From Rhizobium sophorae (GTDB lineage Bacteria; Pseudomonadota; Alphaproteobacteria; Rhizobiales; Rhizobiaceae), in the NCBI RefSeq assembly GCF_013087515.1, contig NZ_JABFCN010000005.1:1-64000 (forward strand): a stretch of DNA of 64,000 nucleotides. Direction: 5' to 3'. The position numbers and the translations under genes are program-made. Positions within the stretch are counted from its first letter, which is position 1, and each line of letters begins with the position of its first letter. The notes below the pieces were generated by a model. It had not been told where the DNA came from. It saw only the letters and a list, made by a program, of their open reading frames with translations, and ran no database searches. This document shows positions 1 to 7,745 of this stretch, in pieces.

Positions 1-407
1 TTTCTGATGTCGCTTCCCTCGCCCGGCCGATGGATCGCGAAGTCGACGGCAGCGCCATAACGATTGGCCAGATGCAGCGCAAACGCCCGCGTCAGCACCA
101 GGCGTTGATCCGGCGTCAGTTCGTGCGGCAGCGCGATTTCGAATTCCCGGGCAATCCGGGCATCGCTGCGTTTCTCGGCACGCTCGGCGGCATTCCACAA
201 GGCGGATCGCTTCATCGCCCAATAGGCGGAAGAACGAGCCGGCAAGACGATCTCGGCATGCTCGACACCGTTCCTGTTGCTAAAATCATGCGTCAGCCCA
301 TCGCGCTCGTTCGTCAGCCGCTCGGCGGCGCGATAGGCGGCGGACGCCACGGCGCTGCGGCCACCGCTGCGGGCGATCGGCTTCATGCTGAGATGATAGA
401 TCGCCAT
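1..407 (-). CDS. traA: TraA-type conjugal transfer relaxase, N-terminal part (cut by window edge)
   Basis: The first 135 residues of a MobA/MobL (MobQ) relaxase, the enzyme that nicks oriT and leads the strand into the recipient. The protein opens with MAIYHLSMKPIARSGGRSAV, followed by SAAYRAAERL and a stretch ending in AVDFAIHRPGEGSDIR, which is the usual N-terminal relaxase domain layout of Agrobacterium/Rhizobium TraA. The reading frame is open to the window edge, so the rest of the nicking domain and any helicase part lie outside. It is transcribed away from traC/traG with the oriT between them, the classical Ti-plasmid arrangement. The ATG at 407 is the natural family start. Whether the complete gene is intact cannot be judged here. 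Confidence 0.88.
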   Translation of the reverse strand, partial: MAIYHLSMKPIARSGGRSAVASAAYRAAERLTNERDGLTHDFSNRNGVEHAEIVLPARSSAYWAMKRSALWNAAERAEKRSDARIAREFEIALPHELTPDQRLVLTRAFALHLANRYGAAVDFAIHRPGEGSDIR

Positions 408-445
408 CGCATGTCCTTCTTGGCCGATCCGCCGGCCCGCGCTTT

Positions 446-475
446 GAGTTGCCCCGCAACTCGTAAGTGCGCCCT
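446..475 (+). other. oriT: oriT with nic site, RSF1010/Ti class
   Basis: Between the divergent traA and traC genes lies a 7-bp inverted repeat (GAGTTGC at 446-452, CCC loop, GCAACTC at 456-462) followed one base later by TAAGTGCGCCCT at 464-475. A small hairpin just upstream of this dodecamer is the hallmark of the RSF1010/MobQ nic region, also used by Ti and rhizobial plasmids. The relaxase TraA beside it would be the cognate nickase. The sequence match is direct; activity is inference. Confidence 0.85.
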
Positions 476-683
476 TGTGCCTTCGTCGCTTGGCTCCTTC
501 GGGCACTGGTGGGAGCGCGCGGCAATCTCCCGATGACCTCGTAAGCCGTTCACCCGGTCGCTTCCACGCGCAGATATGCGAGTAGCCGACATGCATCCAT
601 CGTCGCAGCATCTGCGCATGCGATTGGGGACAGCCATGTCCTGATGGCGCCGGTTCAATCGCTCATCGATGATAAGGGAGACA

Positions 684-1010
684 ATGACAGTGGCACGTAA
701 ATCCATCGGGGAACGGCTGGCGCAGCTGGAAGCGCAACGCAAGACATTGCAGATCCGTCTCAGCAAGCAGGAGCGCGCCATCGATACGCGCCGCAAGGTG
801 TTGATCGGCACACTTGTGCTGCATCGGCTGGAGCATGATCGCGATGTGCAGATCGGCGGAGGACTGGCCGCGTGGTTGAGATCGGAACTGCCGAAGTTCC
901 TCACGCGCCATGGCGATCGGGATCTGTTCGACGATCTGCTGAAGCCGCAGGCAAATGAGCCGTCGCTCGGCAACGTCGGCAATATCGGCAACCGGAGTGC
1001 GGCATCATGA
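684..1010 (+). CDS. TraC/TraD-like conjugal transfer protein
   Basis: A 108-residue basic, helical protein with an N-terminal coiled-coil-like stretch (IGERLAQLEAQRKTLQIRLS) and the RRKVLIGTLVLHRLE segment seen in small rhizobial TraD/mobilization proteins, accessory relaxosome components encoded between oriT and traG. The ATG at 684 has AAGGGAG three bases upstream; GTG at 690 gives better spacing and ATG at 669 is also in frame, so the start is uncertain by a few codons. Its TGA overlaps the ATG of the next reading frame (ATGA at 1007-1010), as expected for a traD-traG translational couple. Whether it should be called TraC or TraD I cannot decide from sequence alone. Confidence 0.7.
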   Translation: MTVARKSIGERLAQLEAQRKTLQIRLSKQERAIDTRRKVLIGTLVLHRLEHDRDVQIGGGLAAWLRSELPKFLTRHGDRDLFDDLLKPQANEPSLGNVGNIGNRSAAS

Positions 1011-1913
1011 TCCATGCCAACCAGATCAGAATCGCTCTCCGCAACATGATGCGCATGGCGGCCCGCGATCCGCTCTGGGCCATCGTCGCCCTGATCACGT
1101 TTCCGGCCGGAAGCGTTCCGTGCCGTGCTGGGCGAGATGCAGGCAAGCGACGCGGTCAACGGACTGATTGCGCGGGCCGCCAACCGTCATCTCGGCAAGT
1201 CGGATCGTGAAGCCAGCGGTGTGCTGTCGGCGGCCCAGCGACATACGCATTTCCTCGACAGTCCGCGCATGACCGGGGTGTTGTCACGCTCGGACTTTTG
1301 GTTCGGTGACCTCAAGGCAGACAAGGCGACCGTGTTCCTGGTCCTGCCGCCGGACAGGCTTGCGGCCTACTCGCGTTGGCTGCGATTGCTGGCGGCCCAG
1401 AGCCTGACCGAGATGGCGCGAACCGCACCCTCGCCCACGCCGCCGGCTCTCTATCTGCTCGACGAGTTCGCCGCCCTTGGTCATCTGGCGCCGATCGAAC
1501 GGGCCATGGGATTGATGGCAGGTTACGGTGTGCAACTCTGGCCGATCGTCCAGGACATCCATCAGCTGCGCGCCACCTATGGCCAGCGTGCCGGCACGTT
1601 TCTGTCCAACGCCGGCGTGCTGCAAGTGTTCGGCGTCAATGATCACGACAGCGCCCGTCTGGTCTCCGATCTGCTTGGCCAGGAGACCGTGGTGTTCAAC
1701 ACGGCGGCGCGCGCGCTCGACTCGGAAAGGACCGGCCTCTCCTTCGCCGAGCAGCATGTCGCCCGCCCTCTGCTGACGCCCGACGAAGTGCGCAATCTGC
1801 ATGCCAAGACCGAGCTGCTGTTCATCGCCGGGCAGCGGCCGATCGTTGCGACAAAGTTGCGCTATTATGCCGATCCGGAATTTGCCGGATTGTTTGCCAA
1901 CCAGGAGAGATAA
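1007..1913 (+). pseudogene. traG: traG coupling protein with large internal deletion
   Basis: Remnant of the type IV coupling protein TraG, the membrane ATPase that links the relaxosome to the mating channel. A start at 1007 reads about 30 residues of an N-terminus with a membrane-like segment (WAIVALITF); near 1100 the frame switches and the C-terminal part follows from about FRPEAFRAVLGEMQ to 1913. The C-terminal part keeps the Walker B-type LLDEFAALGH and the downstream Q-D-I-H-Q-L-R region, but the Walker A half, normally some 300 residues, is absent. Intact TraG proteins are about 600-650 residues; only about 270 remain downstream of the joint. Conjugation through this gene is therefore unlikely. 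That the short N-terminal piece is traG is inferred from position. Confidence 0.8.
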
Positions 1914-2029
1914 GGCGGGAGAGATGTACCAGGCGGTTCACATCACCCCGATGAACCGGTCTGCGCACGCCTTGGACGCAGTCGCGGCAGCGGAAGATCC
2001 GTCATGACAGCGTGCTTCTGATTCCAGCC

Positions 2030-3286
2030 CTATTGATTGGCGCAACTGCTGAGTAAGGGCGTCATCGCCTTCACGTGCTCATCGATCCGCTCGAGCACTT
2101 TTTCCGGGACGACGGCCCGTTCCGGAAGGCTCCACCAATGCTTGTTGACGCGTTCAACGATATCGACGACCGCCTTGAGCACAGCCGGCTCCGGCAGCCT
2201 CGCGCGGTTGGCGAAGATCTTCCATCGCTGCGCGGCGAGCGCCTTGAAGGAGCGCTCGCCGCCGAGCGACAGCGCCATCGCATCGGCGGGAATATAGGGC
2301 ACGGTCGACAGGACATCGTAGATCGGCGCGAGCTCCGGCTTGTCGCCATTGCCACGATAGATCACCGACCAGTTTTTGAGGTGCATGTCGCCATTGCCGG
2401 TTATTACCGTCAGGGCCAGACGGCGTACGAACTCGAGGGCGGCCGTCGGCGAGATGGCGACACCGAGGGCGGAGGCTATATCGTGGTATGCTGCGGCCTC
2501 GTATTTGCGCGAGGGATAAATACCGAAGACCTGAGCGAAATCCTCGATATGAATGCGTTCGGCGCCGGCGCCCCGATCGAAGCGTTTGACCAGGAGTACC
2601 TTTCCGTCCGACAGCGTGTCGAACTCCTCGGGGATCCCTTCGAAATCGGACTTCTCGACAAGCTCGCGTTCTGGCACTTCCATGCCGATCGCTGCAGCCA
2701 ATGCAAGGTTGGCGTACTCGTTTTCAGAAACACCAGGAAACGATGTCGAAGGAAACTTGGCGATGTAATGGCCCTGCTCGTCACCCATCGGCAAGGTTAG
2801 ACCACCACCCCTGCCAGTGTTCTTCATCACCGAGAGTTTCATCTGCACACCTGCGAGTGAAAACCGGGCTTTCGGCTTGCCCCTCGACGCGTCCTCGATC
2901 ACCGCCGTCGTGCCACCGCTCGGTACAACGCGGACAGCGCCTGGCAGGTCCTGACCGAGCGCGGCCAGCAGATCAAAATCGTTGCCCGCGCGCACATGAC
3001 CTGCGTGGTGCTTTTCCATCGCCTCGCGCAATTTGTCTTCAGGAAGAAGATTGGCGAAGAACGTCGGCAAGGCGCCGGCAATTGGCTTGGGATCCTTGCG
3101 CAACCCTCCCGTCGCCGCCCGGAATGACAGGCTAAGGACTGGGAACCCACCCGTCGCACGATAAGCTTCGTCGAAGCTGAACGCACTGAAATCTCCAGGC
3201 GTCCTGACAAGTGTACCGACCTTCAGATCGTTCAGCAGCACCTCAAGCGAAGGAATGGCGTTCGGAGCCTGGAACATCCTAGCCAT
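2030..3286 (-). CDS. hipA: HipA-type serine/threonine kinase toxin
   Basis: A 418-residue HipA family protein, a eukaryote-like kinase toxin of type II toxin-antitoxin systems; the E. coli member phosphorylates glutamyl-tRNA synthetase. Visible features are the N-terminal HipA_N-like region (LEVLLNDLKVGTLVRT), a glycine-rich GVQMKLSV segment, the catalytic GNGDMHLKNWS (N-x-D-x-H type loop) and the metal-binding PIYDVLSTVPY. I chose the ATG at 3286 because it overlaps the hipB stop (ATGGCTAG), the usual coupled arrangement; upstream in-frame starts lie inside hipB. All kinase signatures appear intact, so it is probably active. It sits between two traG-derived segments, suggesting arrival or rearrangement by recombination in the transfer region. 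Confidence 0.9.
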   Translation of the reverse strand: MARMFQAPNAIPSLEVLLNDLKVGTLVRTPGDFSAFSFDEAYRATGGFPVLSLSFRAATGGLRKDPKPIAGALPTFFANLLPEDKLREAMEKHHAGHVRAGNDFDLLAALGQDLPGAVRVVPSGGTTAVIEDASRGKPKARFSLAGVQMKLSVMKNTGRGGGLTLPMGDEQGHYIAKFPSTSFPGVSENEYANLALAAAIGMEVPERELVEKSDFEGIPEEFDTLSDGKVLLVKRFDRGAGAERIHIEDFAQVFGIYPSRKYEAAAYHDIASALGVAISPTAALEFVRRLALTVITGNGDMHLKNWSVIYRGNGDKPELAPIYDVLSTVPYIPADAMALSLGGERSFKALAAQRWKIFANRARLPEPAVLKAVVDIVERVNKHWWSLPERAVVPEKVLERIDEHVKAMTPLLSSCANQ

Positions 3287-3587
3287 GATCGTTATCGTCG
3301 GGGCGGGAGATGAAAGCCGGGAGGTCATCGTCGTCATGTGGGCGCAGCAAGGCCTCGACCGCGGGAACCATTGCTTGGGGGATCATCATCATTTCCAGGC
3401 CGAGCGCGCGGGCGACATTCATCAAGGTTGTCGCGCGAGCCGCAGCGACCCCCGTCTCAATGTCGCGATAACGAGGACGCGAAATGCCTGCCAAATCGGC
3501 GACCTGTTCCTGGGTCATTGCCGAGGCCTGTCGTGCCTTCTTCAATAACCGCCCGATTTCGAGCAAAGCCTCCGAATCTGGGGTCAT
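3279..3587 (-). CDS. hipB: HipB-type antitoxin, Xre helix-turn-helix
   Basis: A 102-residue helix-turn-helix protein (GRLLKKARQASAMTQEQVAD, then LAGISRPRYRDIETG) that would bind and neutralise HipA and repress the operon. It lies directly upstream of hipA with an 8-base overlap. An upstream in-frame start at 3710 exists, but the preceding residues are AT-rich and unlike the family, so the ATG at 3587 (MTPDSEALLEIG) is preferred. The C-terminal tail is rich in Asp (RPHDDDDLPAF), typical of a flexible HipB tail. Operon control by HipB/HipA binding to the upstream palindromes is family knowledge. Confidence 0.85.
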   Translation of the reverse strand: MTPDSEALLEIGRLLKKARQASAMTQEQVADLAGISRPRYRDIETGVAAARATTLMNVARALGLEMMMIPQAMVPAVEALLRPHDDDDLPAFISRPDDNDHG

Positions 3588-3614
3588 GGTGATACCTGCG
3601 CGTTTCATTCGACA

Positions 3615-3700
3615 ATGCAATGATATGTATAGATATCTCTTGTCCCTGTTGTCAACGATATAGATCTGTTTGCAGATCATATTAGAGCAAACGATATGTT
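3615..3700 (-). promoter_or_regulatory. AT-rich hipBA promoter/operator with palindromes
   Basis: The stretch upstream of hipB is clearly more AT-rich than its neighbours. It contains a perfect 6-bp inverted repeat, GATCTG at 3663-3668 and CAGATC at 3673-3678 with a TTTG spacer, plus repeated ATATG/GATAT motifs (TGATATGTATAGATATC near 3621 and ACGATATG near 3691). Position and symmetry fit HipB operators; no binding has been shown. Confidence 0.5.
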
Positions 3701-3746
3701 TAGAGATCATCGCCCAGCCTGCACCTACGCCTCAACCGGTAGGGCC

Positions 3747-3840
3747 GTCTCCAATTTGCCTGGCCAGGCTGGCCAGGAGACCGTGGTGTTCAACACGGCA
3801 GGAGAGATGAGCCAGGCGGTCCCATCACCCCGATGAATCG
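3747..3840 (+). repeat. Second, deleted copy of the traG 3' region (scar)
   Basis: A 29-base run at 3771-3799 is identical to traG sequence at 1677-1705, and the bases before it (GTCTCC-AT-TGC-TGGCCAGG) also match 1661-1676 with few changes. Immediately after it, 3800-3838 matches the traG stop/downstream segment at 1914-1956 (GAGAGATG-CCAGGCGGT-CATCACCCCGATGAA). The roughly 200 bases between these blocks in traG are missing here. Together with the left copy it flanks the hipBA pair as imperfect direct repeats. Confidence 0.8.
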
Positions 3841-3905
3841 ATCACGCCTGACCGATTCACAAATGTCGTTGGACGCAGTGAACCGGTCTTTGCGATTCTG
3901 CCCGC

Positions 3906-4151
3906 ATGACAGTCCAGCCCTATCGTCTCTATATCGAACGCATCGATCCATCGAAGAACATGGCCCGCTTTTATGCGCTGTCGATCGAGCCGAACCTCTT
4001 CGGTGGGACATCGCTGGTGCGCAGCTGGGGACGGATCGGCAGCCGCGGGCAGCAGAAGATCCATGTCTTCGATAGCGAGGCAAAAGCCGTCGATCTCCTG
4101 CTCACGCTTTTGCGCAAAAAGCGGTCGCGAGGCTATCGGGTCCTGCGGTGA
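3906..4151 (+). CDS. WGR-domain protein
   Basis: An 81-residue protein that is essentially one WGR domain: YRLYIERIDPSKNMARFYAL, then LVRSWGRIGSRGQQKI with the name-giving W-G-R, and VDLLLTLLRKKRSRGYR at the end. WGR domains bind nucleic acid and occur in PARPs and in bacterial MolR-like proteins; stand-alone short versions are common on rhizobial plasmids, function unknown. The ATG at 3906 lacks a clear Shine-Dalgarno. Its last 50 bases overlap the 3' end of the convergent ArdC-like gene. Confidence 0.8.
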   Translation: MTVQPYRLYIERIDPSKNMARFYALSIEPNLFGGTSLVRSWGRIGSRGQQKIHVFDSEAKAVDLLLTLLRKKRSRGYRVLR

Positions 4152-5121
4152 TCGGCATCGGCGTCTCGCATGCCTGAGTGAAGGAAGAGACAGTTGAGTG
4201 AAGGAAAGCCTCCTCCTCGTCGAGCTCCGGCTGCAAGGAATGCAGGTAGTCGACGGCGCGCTGCGCATGTGCTGCCGCCGAGAAGATGGCGCGCTTGTCG
4301 TTGCCCAGAACCTTCAGCCAGCCATCGAGGTAGCTTGCGTGGTCGGGGCGTGGTTCGAGCTCTGGGACGATGCCGAGATCGGCGCAGAGAAACGCGCTGC
4401 CGAGCTCGGCAATCAGTTCTTCGCGGGCGCGTTCGCTCCGGTCTTTCGCGTAGCGGCTGAGATCGCGATCAAGCCGTCGCGGTGCGCCGGTCCAGTGCGT
4501 GATCTCGTGGCTGAGGACGGCGACGTAAGACGCATCGTCCCGGAAGGCATCCAGGCAGGGCATCTGGATGTAATCACGCTGAGCGGCATAATAGGCAGCC
4601 GATCCTCCGTGTCGGATCAGCGCGCCGGTATTGGCGAAGAAGCGGCCGGCATTGCCGATGCGGCTCATCGGATCGGGGTGAGGTGCGACGTCGTCAAAGC
4701 GGCCGTTAAGACCGGCGATCTGATCGATGTTGAACACCGTGTAGGCCTTGAGGAACGGAACATCCTGTTCGATCTCGGTGCCCGTCTCGGTCGTCTCGGT
4801 GCGGATGAACGAACTGGCGAAGACGACGGTCGTGCCGGTTTCGCCCTTGCGAACGGCGCCGCCGAGTTCGATTGCCTGGCGAAACGTCATCCAGCGTGAC
4901 GAGGCAAAGCCGCGGGCGATGGTTTGCGACCAGAGAAGCAGAACGTTGATCCCGGAATAGGGTTGGCCGTTGTGGCGCAGTGGCCGGCTGACCTCGGCTG
5001 TCGCATGTCCCGTCGTCCAGGGTCTGGTCCATGGCCGCACGCCCCGTTTAAGATCGGCGATGATCGTGTTGGTGATGCGGCTGTAGATATCGGATCGTTG
5101 ATTGGATTGCTGCCAGCTCAT
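4102..5121 (-). CDS. ArdC-like antirestriction protein with zincin domain
   Basis: A 339-residue protein with an N-terminal ArdC ssDNA-binding domain (DIYSRITNTIIADLKRGVRP, then RPLRHNGQPYSGINVLLLW) and a C-terminal zincin-like metallopeptidase domain carrying HEITHWTG (HExxH) and the downstream ELIAELGSAFLC helix. Such proteins are carried by conjugative plasmids and protect incoming single-stranded DNA. The ATG at 5121 is preceded by GGAGG at seven bases; a longer frame up to 5304 is not credible. The last 35 or so residues after DEEEAF look unlike the family and lie over a 19-bp direct repeat (TGAGTGAAGGAA near 4176 and 4195), so the 3' end may have been altered and extended into the WGR gene. 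Confidence 0.85.
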   Translation of the reverse strand: MSWQQSNQRSDIYSRITNTIIADLKRGVRPWTRPWTTGHATAEVSRPLRHNGQPYSGINVLLLWSQTIARGFASSRWMTFRQAIELGGAVRKGETGTTVVFASSFIRTETTETGTEIEQDVPFLKAYTVFNIDQIAGLNGRFDDVAPHPDPMSRIGNAGRFFANTGALIRHGGSAAYYAAQRDYIQMPCLDAFRDDASYVAVLSHEITHWTGAPRRLDRDLSRYAKDRSERAREELIAELGSAFLCADLGIVPELEPRPDHASYLDGWLKVLGNDKRAIFSAAAHAQRAVDYLHSLQPELDEEEAFLHSTVSSFTQACETPMPITAGPDSLATAFCAKA

Positions 5122-5479
5122 GTTGGAACCTCCGTTTCGAGGTCGCGGCCATCGCGACCTGCTACGGCGGTCCGAAAGCCAGGCTGCAAGCGCTGCCTGC
5201 ACCCCGCGGGGCCGAAACGCAGTGGAGGACGGCAAAGCCGTTGCCGGCGGCGCGAGCCTGGCAGGACCAAAAGCCGGGGCAGGACGCGATGGCACGCAAT
5301 CCAAGGAGGAGGTTTAGGCGGAGGCGGACATGGCAAACCCCGCGATCCGGCATCATTTCGCTCACGTCGCGGATGCACGCGGCGGCGATGGCTTGCCCGG
5401 CCGGCCCGACGATCGCCATTGCCCTGGCGAGCGACTGACGTGCAAGACAGGCCAAATGGAGCTTCAAGCGTAGCTGTCC
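5122..5479. other. Gap with no convincing gene
   Basis: GC-rich spacer between the ArdC-like gene and the broken diguanylate cyclase. Only compositional reading frames are present. I see no terminator, tRNA or transposon end. The GGAGG at about 5129-5133 belongs to the ArdC-like gene. Confidence 0.4.
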
Positions 5480-6176
5480 CTACGCCGCGCGCACCCTGTC
5501 CCGTCCGCTCAACTTGGCAGCGTAGAGCGCTTGATCGGCGCGTCGATAAAGCTCCGAAGCGCTGTCTGACGGGGCACAAGCGGCGATACCGGCGGAGCAG
5601 GTGTAGCTGAAGTCAGGTGACTCAGGCAGAGGCCGGGAGAAGCGGATCACAGTCAGCATGCGCTCGACCATGGCGATGGCGTCTTCCGGCCCGGTCGCCG
5701 GCATCACGAGAACGAACTCTTCTCCGCCGACTCGCCCAAAGCAATCGTTGCGACGAACAATCTGATAGATGCGATGAGCGAAATCGCGCAGGACGAGATC
5801 CCCGGCGTGGTGACCAAGCCGATCGTTGATGTGCTTGAAATTGTCGATGTCGAATACGGCAAGGCATCCGTTGTTTCCGTCCCGGCCGGCTGTCAGCATG
5901 TCGTCGACGCGTGCCATCACGAAGCGGCGGTTAGCGACACCCGTGAGTTCATCGGTGTAGGACGCCTTGATCGCCTGGTCGCGATCTTGCCGGACAATCC
6001 TGCCATGCGCTCGCAAGCTGGTGATGTCGCCAGAGTGGAGCTTCATCGGGTTCGATGAAATAGACAGAACGAAAGGCGCTATTGGCGTACCGCAGCCGGT
6101 CATGACCATCGTAAACGGCAATGAGCGTCTCGGTGTGTCCAGAAAGGTGCAGAAGCTGTTCGAAAATTACGTCCAT
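5480..6176 (-). pseudogene. Diguanylate cyclase with PAS region deleted and frame broken
   Basis: The C-terminal GGDEF domain is complete: DELTGVANRRFV, FDIDNFKHINDRLGHHAGD, an inhibitory RxxD site (RRND) five residues before the catalytic GGEEF, and YRRADQALYAAKLSGR. It would make cyclic di-GMP from GTP. The true N-terminus lies in another frame, starting MDVIFEQLLHLSGHTETLIA at 6176 and running through a PAS-like start (YDGHDRLRYANSAFRSVYF) to EAPLW near 6035, where it jumps to DITSLRAHGRIV of the GGDEF frame. Most of the PAS sensor is missing and the two halves are out of frame. A start in the GGDEF frame at 6121 exists, so a truncated cyclase might still be made, but this is doubtful. Confidence 0.75.
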
Positions 6177-6382
6177 ACCGAACCCTGCCTGGTTGCCTTT
6201 GGCGTGACATGGCGCGGAAACCCTATGGGAAAAGAGCCGGCCCGCAAGCAAAGGCGCCTCCAGTGATTACGGAAACGTCAACTAGATGCCCGTTTTCAAT
6301 CGTGATTGGACATCGGACGCGACCTGAGCGACGCTGTTTTCGGGAGGCGGACCATCTATTTTTCCGGAGATAGGAGGCCGAA

Positions 6383-6817
6383 ATGGAACAGTACGCACTA
6401 GATCAGTTGAAAAGCATCGCAACGGTCAGCCCGACCTGCAAGCGCCTTGAAATCACGCGGCGCGAACGGCTTGAACGCTGGGCCGAAAGTCTCGAACGCA
6501 GCCCCAGACCGTTTCTGAAGACACTTCACGAAACCGAATATCAGCCGATTTCAGATCGACTTGCCCTGCGCGATGATGGCACGCCCATCTCCGTCGCATT
6601 CGCTGATCCCATTCTGCGGGCGGCGGGAATGGAAAATGACAGCTATGGAGAAGCCAAACGGTTCTTCGAACTCAGCGACGAGCAATTGCATGATCTCGTG
6701 TGCTTCTGCCATTTCGGTGAACGCGTCAGCGCTGCAGTCGTCGCTCGCCGTTTGCGAAAGATGGCGGGTTCCAAGCCAAGTGGGTTCTTCGCTCAACTGC
6801 GCGCGTTCTTTGGCTAA
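6383..6817 (+). CDS. Conserved-looking hypothetical protein
   Basis: A 144-residue soluble protein of unrecognised family. It starts MEQYALDQLKSIATVSPTCK behind a strong AGGAGG ribosome site seven bases upstream. Coding-like codon use, a charged N-terminal helix (ITRRERLERWAESLERSP) and a central LSDEQLHDLVCFCHFGERVSA segment argue that it is real. There is no signal peptide or membrane segment. It lies alone between the broken cyclase and a 450-base gap. Confidence 0.7.
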   Translation: MEQYALDQLKSIATVSPTCKRLEITRRERLERWAESLERSPRPFLKTLHETEYQPISDRLALRDDGTPISVAFADPILRAAGMENDSYGEAKRFFELSDEQLHDLVCFCHFGERVSAAVVARRLRKMAGSKPSGFFAQLRAFFG

Positions 6818-7269
6818 GCGCGGTTAAGGCGGCGGCTGACGCTCGCCTCGGAAGCAAGGGCCGCCGCAGTCATCGGCTGGTCCCCGTTTCAACGCGTGCC
6901 GACGCCGTCAGCTCAAACCGACCACACTCGCACCCGTGGGCTGACGGCGTGGCGTCAACGCGCTCGCGCGGCATCCGATGCAGGGATGCCGCGACGATGG
7001 TGAAGCGCGACAGCAGTTTGCCCGTGGAACGAGGATCAATGTCGCCGCGACAGCGGTGAGCGTCAAAGCGGCATTCCGATGCGTTCTCCAAGATCGCGTC
7101 GCCGAACGCTCCAGATGTCACCTTGCTCCGGCCCCGGCGTTGCCCGTTTCCCCAACGGGATCGGCCGCTGTTTTCCAGTTCAGGTCAATGGATCGCTTTG
7201 GCAAAGTTTCAGTTGACCGTTTTCGATGGGGAGGTGACATTCTCCTGTAGCGAGACAGGAGGAAAAACG
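6818..7269. other. Gap holding inverted repeats
   Basis: No convincing gene. A perfect 11-bp inverted repeat, ACGCCGTCAGC at 6902-6912 and GCTGACGGCGT at 6940-6950, encloses 27 bases, and GGCATC/GATGCC arms follow near 6970-6990. There is no T-run, so a classical terminator is not supported. The last bases hold the AGGAGG of the next gene. Confidence 0.4.
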
Positions 7270-7575
7270 ATGGACGAGGCAGACCGTTGGCGCCATATGG
7301 CAAGCGCACCGAAAGACGGTAGTCGGATCCTGGTCACGATCCGGCCATCCGAGCAGGGGCCGGCGGAGGTCGACCTCGCGTACTGGTCGAATGGCGATCA
7401 GTTCGCGGGAGAAGGCTGGCGCGCGTCCGACTCCTCGCCGGGGCAGATCATCGAATATGCCGATCCGGAACTGAAATGCTGGATGCCAATGCCTTCGGCC
7501 AACCTTGGTCGCACGTCGATACCCCCACCCTGGGAGGGCGACGATGACCGGAACCTCGACGGGTCGGGGATCTGA
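7270..7575 (+). CDS. Small DUF551-like hypothetical protein
   Basis: A 101-residue protein with the pattern WRHMASAPKDGSRILVTIRP, a central YW and a final CWMPMPSAN, which resembles the short DUF551-type proteins found on phages and plasmids (W-x-x-M-x-x-x-P-x-D-G-x-x-V ending in WMP-P). The ATG at 7270 follows AGGAGGAAAAACG, an excellent ribosome site. Function unknown. The longer upstream frame to 7123 is unlikely. Confidence 0.65.
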   Translation: MDEADRWRHMASAPKDGSRILVTIRPSEQGPAEVDLAYWSNGDQFAGEGWRASDSSPGQIIEYADPELKCWMPMPSANLGRTSIPPPWEGDDDRNLDGSGI

Positions 7576-7745
7576 AAAATCGCGCTCGAAGACAGTTCGA
7601 CGAGCGGGTGTAGATTGACCCCTCAGGGGCTTCCTCGGATCGCGAGGCTGTTCTCACGTCGACGCGCCGCGAGTTGAAGCGGCGTGGGCAACGGAAGCGG
7701 GCGCCTCGCGTCGCGTTTTTGAAGAACAGAGAAGGCAACTCCTTA

